Origin: Verrucomicrobiota bacterium JB022
GTDB lineage: Bacteria; Verrucomicrobiota; Verrucomicrobiia; Opitutales; Oceanipulchritudinaceae
DNA length: 64,000 nucleotides
Direction of reading: 5' to 3'
Assembly (NCBI GenBank): GCA_030673845.1
Contig: JAUTCQ010000017.1
Span: forward strand, 62,001-126,000
Shown here: piece by piece, positions 41,642-50,187 of the stretch
How the letters are laid out: every line of letters begins with the position of its first letter
Numbering within the stretch: the stretch's first letter is position 1
The notes under the pieces: generated by a model
What the model was told of the DNA's origin: nothing
The model's input: the letters and a program-made list of their open reading frames with translations, nothing else
Databases searched by the model: none
Translations under genes and position numbers: made by a program

Positions 41642-42222
41642 CCACGCGGGGCGGGCGGGCCTTTCTTGACCCGTTCGAAGAGGTGCTGGTAGCGCTCGAT
41701 CAGGCCCTCTGGGTCGACTTCCAGCTCCGCCATGAACCCGGCAAAGAGCCCCAGGTCGATGTAACGGAAGCGCGCCGGGCCGAGGCGTTCGTAGCGTTGG
41801 CGCGAGCGCCCCACCGACATGCTCTCGACATCCACATAACACGCGTCGAAGGTGAGGCTGGAACGCTGCTCGGCCATCATGCGGCGGATGGGGAGCGTAT
41901 TGCTGAAGGGCGTGGCCGACAGATCCAGATCCTCGGCCCCCTCCAGCTCCGTGCGCAACGTGCCGTCGATGTGCCAGTCATAGCCCTGTCGCTCGATCTT
42001 GAGCTGCGTGTGGCGGGTGGTCGTCCATTTTTGCACCTCCAGGCACTGCGAGCGCCATTCGGTATCGAGTTGCCAGCGATGGTCGAGGCGAAAACCGCCT
42101 TCTTGCGCGCAGAGAATCGTGGACTCCACGCACACGCCTTCGGCAGATGTATGGAGCGTCAGGCGCTCCAGTCCGGGGGTGTCCACTCTCTGCCAGAAGA
42201 GGACCTCGGTAGGGTGATTCAT
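41593..42222 (-). CDS. Putative glycolipid-binding (DUF1089) protein
   Basis: 209 residues. The family pattern is clear: VLFWQRVDTPGLERLTL at the start, LDTEWRSQCLEV near 55, then DLDLSATPFSNTLPIRRM (about 97-114) and AELEVDPEGLIERYQHLFER near 170. Structures of this family suggest glycolipid binding, but the role is not known. The last 16 codons overlap the 3' end of pilT on the opposite strand by 49 bp. No signal peptide, so cytoplasmic. Confidence 0.85.
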   Translation of the reverse strand: MNHPTEVLFWQRVDTPGLERLTLHTSAEGVCVESTILCAQEGGFRLDHRWQLDTEWRSQCLEVQKWTTTRHTQLKIERQGYDWHIDGTLRTELEGAEDLDLSATPFSNTLPIRRMMAEQRSSLTFDACYVDVESMSVGRSRQRYERLGPARFRYIDLGLFAGFMAELEVDPEGLIERYQHLFERVKKGPPAPRGYDRYGSKASLSADFI

Positions 42223-42311
42223 ACGTGATATGTTTGCAGGTTGTACGCCTATTTTACGCGCATATTGAGGCTAACCGCTCCCGCCTGTCATTTCCTCGGC
42301 AAGACCCTAGA

Positions 42312-42353
42312 TTAAAGTCGCTTGACTTTAAAATGGTACTGAGTCTCATTATC
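42312..42353. promoter_or_regulatory. Double dyad upstream of PEP-CTERM gene, Fur-box-like
   Basis: TTAAAGTC-GCTT-GACTTTAA (42312-42331) is a perfect 8-bp-arm palindrome. Three bases later GGTACTGAGTCTCATTATC (42335-42353) matches the 19-bp Fur consensus at 14 positions, including CATTATC at the right end. The two sites are 67-108 bases upstream of the start at 42420. Confidence 0.4.
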
Positions 42354-42419
42354 CTAATTATAGTTGAGAACAGGACTATTTCTCACCTCATTTAACCTCC
42401 TGCTCTGGGAGTCTGAACT

Positions 42420-43160
42420 ATGAAAAACACCCTCCAAACTCGCTCGCGCTGGGCTCTGCTCGGCCTCTTCGCCTGGGTGGCCTCTGCCGCCCAAGCCTCT
42501 CTCATGCTCGTCGACTACACGCTGCCCGGTCTACAAGACACCGTGGCGTGGGAAAGCCCCGACCTGAGCAACGCCAACACGACGCTGGCCCCGACTTTCG
42601 GCACCGGCACGATCGCCCCGGTCTCGCCCGGCTATCAGGCCTCCGCCGGCTTTTACAGCTGGCAGGGGAACTTCGGCGCCACCGTCACGAAGACCTCGTC
42701 GTTCGACATGAGCAACGTCGTCTTCCAGCTCGCGATGATGGCCAACCCCGACTACACGACGGCGGAGATTCTCAACTTCGACGGTAGCTACATCCCCGGC
42801 TTCGACATGCAGGCCGGCTACACCGGCGGGCCCACCCTGAGCTTCAACGGCGGCTCGCAAGGCATTCAGGCCACGCTCGCCGAAGTGGTGAATGGCCCGG
42901 ATCTGACCAATATCGGCGGCTTTGAGGGCGAACTCGCCTCCTATGCCTGGCAGTGGGACCTCTCGGGCATCACCGAGACGATCACCTCGATCAGCATCAC
43001 TGCACCGATCATCGCCCACCAGTCGACGATCGAAGCCCGTCTCGACGTCAGCAGCAGCTACTCCAGCATCGCCGCCGTGCCCGAGCCGCAAACTTACGCC
43101 TTGCTCGCCGGTACCGCTGTGCTCGGCTTTGCCTTCTATCGCCGCCGCAAGGCCGCGTAG
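42420..43160 (+). CDS. PEP-CTERM exported protein
   Basis: 246 residues. Signal peptide (RWALLGLFAWVASAAQA) cut near residue 27. The mature domain is beta-rich, with SFDMSNVVFQLAMMANPDYT and an immunoglobulin-like feel but no firm family. The C-terminus is VPEPQTYALLAGTAVLGFAFYRRRKAA, a PEP-CTERM anchor. A terminator follows at 43202-43237. Upstream lie a perfect dyad and a Fur-like site, hinting at regulation, possibly by iron. Monocistronic. Confidence 0.85.
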   Translation: MKNTLQTRSRWALLGLFAWVASAAQASLMLVDYTLPGLQDTVAWESPDLSNANTTLAPTFGTGTIAPVSPGYQASAGFYSWQGNFGATVTKTSSFDMSNVVFQLAMMANPDYTTAEILNFDGSYIPGFDMQAGYTGGPTLSFNGGSQGIQATLAEVVNGPDLTNIGGFEGELASYAWQWDLSGITETITSISITAPIIAHQSTIEARLDVSSSYSSIAAVPEPQTYALLAGTAVLGFAFYRRRKAA

Positions 43161-43201
43161 GCTGAAATCATCTCTGTCAGATAATCGTCCTCATGCCTGT
43201 C

Positions 43202-43237
43202 AGCAGCGGCACCCAAGGGTGGGTGTCGCTGCTTTCG
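43202..43237 (+). terminator. Intrinsic terminator after PEP-CTERM gene
   Basis: AGCAGCGGCACCCA (43202-43215) pairs with TGGGTGTCGCTGCT (43220-43233), one G-T pair, with a four-base loop, then a TTCG-type tail. Confidence 0.75.
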
Positions 43238-43280
43238 TGTTTCAAGGGAGTAGATTTCGCCTAAACACGCTCTCGGAGTG

Positions 43281-43679
43281 CTAGAGAGGCGGACCATTTC
43301 CAAGTCTTGAACTGGTAGAATCGACCACACGATTCATGATGTATTCGATCTCCTCATCTGCTGTGGCCCCCGAGTGCCCTCTGCTCCTGCCGACCTCAGT
43401 TATCCGATCCAGACATGCGTTTATCCTCAAAATCGTAGGTGCATCGAAGCGATTAGGATCTGGAAGGAAGGCCCGAAGATAGTCTACGTGATCTTCGTCT
43501 CCCTGATCCCAGTTCAGGTTACCGTTGCGTAGGCCCTCATCGGACAGGGCTCCGATCGCGTTAATGAGTTCACGGCATAGCTTATCTAGCGAAGCTCTAT
43601 TTTTCCAAAGCGTCCTGAAATGCTCTCTATAAGCTTCTTTGGTCAGCTGCCTACGCTTGAAAAAGAAGTTCCGCTTCAT
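43281..43679 (-). CDS. Hypothetical protein, low GC
   Basis: 132 residues from the ATG at 43679 (MKRNFFFKRRQLTKEAYREH). It is basic at the N-terminus and helical (FRTLWKNRASLDKLCRELINA), with LRINACLDRITEVGRSRGHSG and EEIEYIMNRVVDSTSSRLG later. No family is recognised. Its GC content (roughly 48%) is well below the 60% or more of the neighbouring genes, and it uses codons unlike them, which suggests recent acquisition. It begins right after a lone repeat arm. Confidence 0.6.
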   Translation of the reverse strand: MKRNFFFKRRQLTKEAYREHFRTLWKNRASLDKLCRELINAIGALSDEGLRNGNLNWDQGDEDHVDYLRAFLPDPNRFDAPTILRINACLDRITEVGRSRGHSGATADEEIEYIMNRVVDSTSSRLGNGPPL

Positions 43680-43685
43680 GGCTTC

Positions 43686-43714
43686 ACCCTCTTTGTGCCT
43701 TTGTGAACTTAGTG
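43686..43714. repeat. Solo repeat arm (CACAAAG type)
   Basis: On the minus strand TTCACAAAGGCACAAAGAGG, the purine-rich word arm of the inverted repeat family, without its partner. It lies directly upstream of the low-GC gene and about 70 bp after the histidine kinase stop. Confidence 0.5.
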
Positions 43715-43784
43715 AGAAAATCTTCCCCCGAATCTTGTCCAAAGAGTCCGCACCCAATGAAAGCTCCTTAATTCGCGTCCGTCC

Positions 43785-45503
43785 CTACACCGCCTTGGCC
43801 AGCGGGAGCCAGAGGCGCATGGTGGTGCCTTTGTTGCTCGTGGTGAGCAGCTCCACGTCGCCGTTGTGGCTTTGCATGATGCGTTTGACGATGGCGAGGC
43901 CGAGGCCGGTGCCGCCGCGGCGGCCAGTGAGGAAGTTGTCGAAGATGCGCTCGCGGATGCCCTCGGGCACGCCTTTGCCGGTGTCGGCGATGTCGATCAC
44001 GGCCACGTGCTGCTGGTCGCGCTGCTCGTGGTGCACCCACACCTCGATCTTGCCGCCTTCGGGCATGGCGTGCATGGCGTTGATCAGGAGGTTGAGCACG
44101 GCCTGCTGGATCTGGCCTTTGTTGACTTCTACCAGCACTTCCTGGTCGGGCAGGCGGTGGAAGCGTGGGTCGATGCCGCCCTGCTGCAGCTTCATGCGCA
44201 CGAGCAAGAGGGTATCTTCCACCAGTTGATGCAGGTCGTAGCGGGCGCGCATGTTTTCGCGCGACTTGCCGAAGCTGAGCACCTTGGAGACGATGCTTTC
44301 GAGCTGGTCGATCTTTTCGCCGATGATGGCCACGTCTTTGGCGCGCGGGTCGGTGCCTTCGAACTGGAGGTCGAGGCTCTCGAAAAGCAGGCGGATGACG
44401 GTCAAGGGGTTGCGGATCTCGTGGGCGATCTCGGCCGAGAGCAGGCCCAGAGTGGTCAGCTTTTCGTTGCGGCGCAGGTTGTCTTCCTGACGGAAGATGC
44501 GGGCGTAGAGGCGGACGTTCTGGATCGCGACGGCGGCCATACTGGCGAGCGTCTGGCAGAGGCGCTTCTCTTCGTTGTTAAAGCGGTGGGGCCGGTCGGT
44601 ATAGGCGTTGAGCACGCCGATGACTTCCTTCTCGTACTCGATGGGGCAGGAGAGCATCGAGACGAGGTTTTCGCTCTGGATGAGGCTGACGAAGTGGTGC
44701 TCTTCCGTGCGGCGCAGATCGGTGACTTCGATCTGCTTGTGCCGGCGGATGGCGGTGCCGATGGCGGAGTCGCCAATGCCGATCTTCTCGGTGTAGCGGC
44801 GGCCCGGCAGGCCGGCAATGGCGCGCAGGGTGAGGGTGACGCCGTCTTCTTCGAGCAGGAAGAGGGAGCAGATGCGGCAGCCCATGAGTTCGCGCGCCTC
44901 GGCCACCACGCTCTTGAGCACTTCGGGCAGCTCGCGCTTTTTCACGATCGAGCGCGCGGTGTTGATGAGGGCTTCGAGCTGGTCGGCCTTTTGGGCGAGC
45001 TTCTTGATCAGCCACAGGCGGTTGAGCACGCGGGCGGCCTCGTTGGTGAGCAGGCTGAGGACCTTGAGGTCTTGCTCGGCAAAGGCGTTGAGGTGTTCGC
45101 TGTCGCAGTTGACGACGCCGATGCACTCGCCGTTTTCGGCCAGGATGGGCACGGCCATCTCGCTGAGCGTCTCGGGCTTCACCTCCACGTAGCGCGGGTC
45201 GAGCCGCACGTCGGGGATGAGCAGCGGCTTGGCGTGCAGGGCCACCCAGCCGGTCACGCCTTCGCCCATGCGCAGGATGGTCTGCTTGGCGTCGACGGGG
45301 AAATTCCGCGTCACTTCGATTTCGAGCTCCCGGGATTCCGGGTTGATCAGCTCGATGGCGGCACTGTGGCAGGGGATGACGAGCATGATCTCGTCGACCA
45401 CGAGCTCCAGGGCCTCGTGGGGGTCCTGGGTCTGGTTGACGAGGCTCGTGATCCGGTACAGCGAATCAATGATATCCGTCTCGGCCATATCTCGCGCGAG
45501 CAT
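43785..45503 (-). CDS. Orphan GAF-domain sensor histidine kinase
   Basis: 572 residues. Two GAF domains (about 20-165, LVIPCHSAAIELI, MGEGVTGWVALHAK; and 185-335, GCRICSLFLLEEDGV) are followed by HisKA with the phospho-acceptor in LSAEIAHEIRNPLTVI (about 362), the N box LLINAMHAMPEGGKIEV, and G boxes DIADTGKGVPEG and GRRGGTGLGLAIVKRI near the end. No transmembrane segment, so a cytoplasmic sensor. No response regulator is adjacent. It follows glnD by 37 bp on the same strand, suggesting a link to nitrogen or general metabolic state. The ATG at 45488 is an alternative start. Confidence 0.92.
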   Translation of the reverse strand: MLARDMAETDIIDSLYRITSLVNQTQDPHEALELVVDEIMLVIPCHSAAIELINPESRELEIEVTRNFPVDAKQTILRMGEGVTGWVALHAKPLLIPDVRLDPRYVEVKPETLSEMAVPILAENGECIGVVNCDSEHLNAFAEQDLKVLSLLTNEAARVLNRLWLIKKLAQKADQLEALINTARSIVKKRELPEVLKSVVAEARELMGCRICSLFLLEEDGVTLTLRAIAGLPGRRYTEKIGIGDSAIGTAIRRHKQIEVTDLRRTEEHHFVSLIQSENLVSMLSCPIEYEKEVIGVLNAYTDRPHRFNNEEKRLCQTLASMAAVAIQNVRLYARIFRQEDNLRRNEKLTTLGLLSAEIAHEIRNPLTVIRLLFESLDLQFEGTDPRAKDVAIIGEKIDQLESIVSKVLSFGKSRENMRARYDLHQLVEDTLLLVRMKLQQGGIDPRFHRLPDQEVLVEVNKGQIQQAVLNLLINAMHAMPEGGKIEVWVHHEQRDQQHVAVIDIADTGKGVPEGIRERIFDNFLTGRRGGTGLGLAIVKRIMQSHNGDVELLTTSNKGTTMRLWLPLAKAV

Positions 45504-45540
45504 CGCAGCAGTCTCCGTCGATGGATCTCAGAAAGACGGG

Positions 45541-48357
45541 CTAGAGAACGTCTTCCATACCGCTGATCGATTCCACAATCTCGTTGAGGCGCGTGCGGAG
45601 GGCCAGCAAATTTTCGCTGTTGCTCGTGCGTTGGTAGGAGGCGGGCTCGATGTAGAAGGTATCGACGGCCACGTTGCGCTCGGTCGAGATCCGGGCGAAG
45701 GTGATGTCGAAGCCGTGGTCGTAAATGGCTTTGGAGAGGCGGTAGAGCAGGCCGATCACGTCGGTAGCCTGCACTTCGATGATGGTGCGGCGCAGGTTCA
45801 ACTCGTGATACACGTCCACCCGCGGGGGCAGGGGGGCGCGGAGGCGTTCGTTGCGGCGCAGGTAAGAGTTGCGCTGGTGCTCCTTGGCCAGCTTTTCGAT
45901 GCGGGGCATCAGGTCGACGTTGCTGAGCAGGGCTTCCTCCAGGTTTTTCTGGAAGATGCGCTTGGCGTCGGGGTCGCGGACGATGCCGCCGTCGGGCTCG
46001 CAGACGTAGAAGGTGTCGATCGTGATGTGGTCGGCACGGGTCAGGGCCTTCGAGCTGATGATGCTGAGGCCTGCGACGCTGAAGGCGCCGGCCAGCTTGT
46101 AGAAGAGGCCCGCGCGGTCCCACGTGACCACCTGGACGACCGACATGCCGAGGTTCACGTCGTCCTGCCATTCGATCACCGGCACCAGCGAGCCGAGTGA
46201 GTCGGCTTCGGCGATGTTGTGGAGGAGCTTGTGCACCATCCGGAGGTGCAGGCCAATCTCCTCGGCCACCGTCGAGACAAAGTAGCGCTCGGGCAGCAGG
46301 TTGTAGTGGGCCTCGATCTCCTCTTCGGAGAGGTCGGGCAGCTGCTCGATGATGGTTTCCTTGGTGGTCATAGTTGCCGAAGAGCCGACTCCAGTGGAGT
46401 GGCCGAATGCGCGGAGGGAAGCTTGATAGAGCTGCGTGTGCAAGGCGTCCTTGTAGCTGTTCCAGAGTTCAGGTGTCGTTCCGCGGGCATCGCAGTAGGT
46501 CATGGCGTAGAGGTAGCGCAGTTGCTGGCTATCCTCGACCAGCTCTTTGAAGGCTGCGATGGACCGTGGGTCATCGACATCATACCTCTGCCAGAACCGT
46601 GCCATCTCCAGGTGCTGCGTGATAAGCGCGCGAATTTTCTCACGCATGTCGGGCACGACCTGCAGGCGGGCAAGAATTTCCACCGCCATTTCGGCCCCAT
46701 TGGCGGCGTGGTCGGAAATGCCCCGGCTCTTGCCGATGTCGTGCAGCAGCAGCACGAGGTAGAGCAGGGAGGGGGTGTGCGTGGCCTCCAGGGCTTCGCG
46801 GTACTTGGCCGTGAGGCCCGGGTTCTCCAGCGCAAAGATGTCGTCGAGCTCCTTGATCGTATTGAGGGTGTGCTCGTCGGCGGTGTAACGGTGGTAAAAT
46901 TCGTGCTGCACGAGACAGTACAGCTCCGCCCACTCCGGCATGTATTTCTGAAGCACGCCGTGGGTGTGCATGCGGTAGAGGTAGGGGTAGACGTTGCCGC
47001 GCTCCTGTAGCAGGGTGCGGAACGATTTGGCCGCATCCGGGCTTTCGCGCACCTTCCGGTCGATCAGGCCCACGGAATCCTCGATCAGGCGCGTCAGCTC
47101 GAAGTCGAAATCGGCACCCAACTGTTGAGCGTGGCGGAAGATGCGGATCAGGCGCACCGGGTCTTCGCGGAAGATGAAAGAATTCTCCGCCTCCAGCGTG
47201 CGCCCGCGCAGGATCAGCCCGTCTGCATACGGCTTGCGGAGCTGGCGGCGGCTGTTGACCACCTCGCGGAAGGAGACGCTTTCGCGTGCTTCCAGGGCCA
47301 GCCGCTCTTCCAGATACTCGGCCATGCGGTGGATGTGCTTCGCGTGGCGGTAGTAGTCGCGCATGAACAGCTCGACCCGGCGGAAAATCTCGTGCTGGCG
47401 GTAGCCGATGGCCCAAGCGACCTTGGGCTGGCGCTCCAGGCTCAAGGTATCGGTTGGGCGCTTGCTCTGGTAGTGCAGCTCGTTGCGGGTGCGCAAAATA
47501 AAGTCGTAAGCTTTGACGAGCGCTTCCTGTTCATTTTTGCGCAAGAGGCCTTTGGTCACCAAGTCCTCGAGATCGCGGCTGTCAAATTTTAGCCGAGCCA
47601 TCCAGAGGATGTTGTGGTAGTCGCGCAGGCCGCCCACGCCGTTCTTGAGGTCGGGCTCCTGGAGAAAGACGGTGTCGCCAAACTTCGCGCGGCGGCTTTC
47701 CTGGTCTTTGCGGCGGGCGTCGATGTAGGTCTCGGCATCGTCCTTGCGGATGTAGCGGTCGTACTCGCGCTGGAACTTGCGCACCAGCTCTTGCGCGCCG
47801 GCCACGTAACGGCCCTCGATCATGCTGTTCTTGCTCTGCACGTCGGCTTCGGCCTCCTGCATCGCCTCTTTGGGGGTGCGGGTGCTGTGGCCCACCTTCA
47901 GCCCCAGATCCCACATCAGGTAGAGCACGGTATCGGCGACCGCCTTCTGGAAAACGCCAAAATCCTTCCGCGTCTTCGTGGGGTAGAGGAACATGATGTC
48001 GATATCGCTATGCGGGCACAGCTCCATGCGCCCGTAGCCGCCCAGCGCCATCAACGCGCCCTCGGCGGCGGGTGGCTTGCCGCTGGTGCTCTCCCACTGG
48101 CGCAGGGCCAGGCGCAGCAGGTTTTCCAGCAATACGTCCATCACGATGCTGCGGCAGTTGCATACCTTGAGGCCGCTGGCCCCCTGGTGATGGTAGCGCT
48201 CCGTCAAGTGGTGCCCGCGTTCCAGATATTCGCGGTAGCGCTTCAGACGCGTCTTCGGGTCGGCCTCCAATACGTCGAGCTCCAGACGTTCGGCCTGGCG
48301 ACGCATGCTTTGATAAAACTTTTCGGGATGGGGCAGAGCAGTAGCCACGCGGCACAT
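45541..48357 (-). CDS. glnD: [Protein-PII] uridylyltransferase GlnD
   Basis: 938 residues, normal for GlnD. Order of domains: nucleotidyltransferase with GGYGRMELCPHSDIDIMFLY (about 107-126, catalytic acidic residues), helical GlnE-like region, HD domain with LYLVLLLHDIGKSRGISDHA (about 530), and two ACT domains (VVTWDRAGLFYKLAGAFSVA near 748, VQATDVIGLLYRLSKAIYDHG near 862). It uridylylates and de-uridylylates PII in response to glutamine, the main nitrogen sensor. It is first in a likely operon with the GAF histidine kinase. The first codons (MCRVATALP) lack a strong ribosome site. Confidence 0.95.
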   Translation of the reverse strand: MCRVATALPHPEKFYQSMRRQAERLELDVLEADPKTRLKRYREYLERGHHLTERYHHQGASGLKVCNCRSIVMDVLLENLLRLALRQWESTSGKPPAAEGALMALGGYGRMELCPHSDIDIMFLYPTKTRKDFGVFQKAVADTVLYLMWDLGLKVGHSTRTPKEAMQEAEADVQSKNSMIEGRYVAGAQELVRKFQREYDRYIRKDDAETYIDARRKDQESRRAKFGDTVFLQEPDLKNGVGGLRDYHNILWMARLKFDSRDLEDLVTKGLLRKNEQEALVKAYDFILRTRNELHYQSKRPTDTLSLERQPKVAWAIGYRQHEIFRRVELFMRDYYRHAKHIHRMAEYLEERLALEARESVSFREVVNSRRQLRKPYADGLILRGRTLEAENSFIFREDPVRLIRIFRHAQQLGADFDFELTRLIEDSVGLIDRKVRESPDAAKSFRTLLQERGNVYPYLYRMHTHGVLQKYMPEWAELYCLVQHEFYHRYTADEHTLNTIKELDDIFALENPGLTAKYREALEATHTPSLLYLVLLLHDIGKSRGISDHAANGAEMAVEILARLQVVPDMREKIRALITQHLEMARFWQRYDVDDPRSIAAFKELVEDSQQLRYLYAMTYCDARGTTPELWNSYKDALHTQLYQASLRAFGHSTGVGSSATMTTKETIIEQLPDLSEEEIEAHYNLLPERYFVSTVAEEIGLHLRMVHKLLHNIAEADSLGSLVPVIEWQDDVNLGMSVVQVVTWDRAGLFYKLAGAFSVAGLSIISSKALTRADHITIDTFYVCEPDGGIVRDPDAKRIFQKNLEEALLSNVDLMPRIEKLAKEHQRNSYLRRNERLRAPLPPRVDVYHELNLRRTIIEVQATDVIGLLYRLSKAIYDHGFDITFARISTERNVAVDTFYIEPASYQRTSNSENLLALRTRLNEIVESISGMEDVL

Positions 48358-48450
48358 GCTGAAGGTTTCATGCCGAAACGCAAGCGCCGCTGCGAAACCC
48401 CGTGATTGTGCGGAAAATAGACAACGCTACTGCTCAAAAGAAGCCGGGTG

Positions 48451-48790
48451 ATTGACCGGAAAAAGCAGAGAAGGGATCAGGAAGCCGATGGGAGAGGCAA
48501 ATCCATCGGTATCTCAGATGGATTTGACCACAAAAGGCACAGAACACACAAAAGGAAGAAGGCAGGAAAGGTCTGGGTGGGCGGGTCGGTCCAGCTGCCT
48601 CCTCTTAATATTGTAGAAGAAGATCGCCCAGCCAACTTCTCGGAGCGACCTTCAGGATATAGGGACGTCAAACCTCCTCTTCTGTGTGTTCTGTGCCTTT
48701 TGTGGTCAAATCCCATTGAGAAACCCAAGCGTATCCGCCCGCCCACTGCCTTCCTGACCCCATTTTCTGCCTTCTCTGGTGAATCCCTCT
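48451..48790. repeat. Large nested word-phased inverted repeat, 3' of DUF6314 gene
   Basis: Inner arms: 31 bases (48520-48550, GGATTTGACCACAAAAGGCA onward) with an exact reverse complement at 48683-48713. Outer arms: GATTGACCGGAAAAAGCAGA (from 48450) against the pyrimidine strand ATTTTCTGCCTTCTCTGG (48762-48779), imperfect. The 132-base loop has no gene. Both arms use CACAAAAGG/CACAGAA or CAGAGAAGG words in 10-12 base steps. Starts about 13 bases after the stop of the minus-strand gene 48799-49257. Confidence 0.85.
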
Positions 48791-48798
48791 CTCTATCT

Positions 48799-49257
48799 CT
48801 ACTCGTATACATACGCCAGCGCCTCGTTTTTCTTCGGCCCGACGATGGTCCAGTCCAGCTTCAGCGCGGCGTCCTCTACAAGTAGAGTGGCCTGATAGAG
48901 GTCTGCCCCGCACAAGTGAGGCTCGTCCGTCTGCCAACGCCGGCCCGTTGCATCGACTGTCTGCAGGGTAAAGAGGTAGACGGGTTGCTGAAAGCGCCGA
49001 TGGCTGAGCCGGATGCCTTGCCCCTCGCGCTGCCAGTGGTAGGTGTTGCGCATCGGCAGCTGGTGGCCGTGGGGCGTGGTGTAGGTGCCGCTCTCGGCAA
49101 AAAGCCAGCCGTTTTCGGCCGACACAGCCACGGTGCCCACGCCCGAGCCGCTCCAGTCGGTCTGCGAACCCGGGCCGTTGCGGGCATCGAAGCGGAAACG
49201 CCGCACCGCCGCGAGGCGGCTCCAGAGCAGGTCGAGGGCAGGGTCGGTCGGGCTCAT
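48799..49257 (-). CDS. DUF6314 family protein
   Basis: 152 residues. The family pattern is visible: LWSRLAAVRRFRFDAR at the start, WLFAESGTYTT near 52, RNTYHWQREGQGIRLSH near 70, then HLCGADLYQATLLVED near 112 and LDWTIVGPKKNEALAYVYE at the end. Its function is unknown; the fold may be lipocalin-like. It diverges from the EamA gene across 63 bp. A large nested inverted repeat follows the stop. Confidence 0.85.
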   Translation of the reverse strand: MSPTDPALDLLWSRLAAVRRFRFDARNGPGSQTDWSGSGVGTVAVSAENGWLFAESGTYTTPHGHQLPMRNTYHWQREGQGIRLSHRRFQQPVYLFTLQTVDATGRRWQTDEPHLCGADLYQATLLVEDAALKLDWTIVGPKKNEALAYVYE

Positions 49258-49320
49258 GCTTGCTTGTTAACGCGGGAAGCGTTTTGGTCGATACTCTTCT
49301 CTTAAGTCCCCACCTCCCCA

Positions 49321-50166
49321 ATGCAATACCTGATCGCCGTTACGATCCTCTGGGCCTTTTCGTTCAGCCTCATTGGTGTCTACCTCTCCGGCCAGGTCGA
49401 CAACTACTTTGCGGTGCTCATGCGGATCGGAGTGGCAACCGCTGTCTTTTTGCCCCTGGTGCGCTGGGGAAGCGTGCGGCTCGGGCGCATCTGGCCGCTG
49501 CTGGCCATCGGGGCGGTGCAGCTCGGGCTGATGTACATCTTCTATTACCGCTCATTTTTGCTGCTGACGGTGCCGGAGGTCTTGCTGTTTACCATCTTTA
49601 CCCCGCTTTACGTCACGCTGCTCTACGATGCGCTGCGGCTGCGCTTTTCCCCCTGGTACTTGGCTACGGCCGGGCTGGCGGTGCTCGGCGCGGCGGTGAT
49701 GCGCTACGACGGGCTGACGCAAGACTACTGGCTCGGCTTCCTCGTCGTGCAAGGCTCCAATCTCTGCTTTGCCGCCGGCCAAGTGGCCTACAAGCGCTTG
49801 CGCGAGCGCGAGCAGGCGCAGCGGGGCGATTTTGCGTTCTTTTACGTCGGTGCGTTGCTCGTCGCCTTCCCCGCCTGGCTGCTGTGGGGCCAGCCCCAAT
49901 ACCCGACGACGGGGCTGCAGTGGGGCATCCTCCTGTGGCTGGGCGCCGGAGCCTCCGGGCTCGGCTACTTCCTCTGGAACCTCGGGGCGACCAAGGTCAA
50001 CGCCGGCACCCTCGCGATCATGAACAACGCGCTGATCCCTGCCGGCCTGCTGGTCAACCTCCTCATCTGGAACCGCGAAGCCAACCTCCTGCGCCTCACT
50101 CTAGGGGGCCTTTTGATCGTTGCCTCGGTATGGGTAAATGAGCGATGGGCTAAAAACCCTAGTTAG
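49321..50166 (+). CDS. EamA/DMT-superfamily transporter
   Basis: 281 residues with ten membrane helices in two EamA repeats: ILWAFSFSLIGVYL (helix 1), then GLMYIFYYRSFLLLTVPEVLL in the first half, and LWLGAGASGLGYFLWNLGATKV (about 218) with TLAIMNNALIPAGLLVNLL in the second. The family moves amino acids, amines or sugars outward or inward; the RarD/YbjE-like helix 3 motif suggests a carboxylate or amino acid exporter. The gene is 21 bp upstream of the protease gene. Substrate unknown. Confidence 0.88.
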   Translation: MQYLIAVTILWAFSFSLIGVYLSGQVDNYFAVLMRIGVATAVFLPLVRWGSVRLGRIWPLLAIGAVQLGLMYIFYYRSFLLLTVPEVLLFTIFTPLYVTLLYDALRLRFSPWYLATAGLAVLGAAVMRYDGLTQDYWLGFLVVQGSNLCFAAGQVAYKRLREREQAQRGDFAFFYVGALLVAFPAWLLWGQPQYPTTGLQWGILLWLGAGASGLGYFLWNLGATKVNAGTLAIMNNALIPAGLLVNLLIWNREANLLRLTLGGLLIVASVWVNERWAKNPS

Positions 50167-50187
50167 GTGCTGCAGAAATGTTTTACA

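Noticed and set aside
48450-48790. Possible CRISPR array, because of short recurring words
   Set aside because: The words recur every 10-12 bases within one arm, with no spacers of 25-40 bases and no cas genes in the window.
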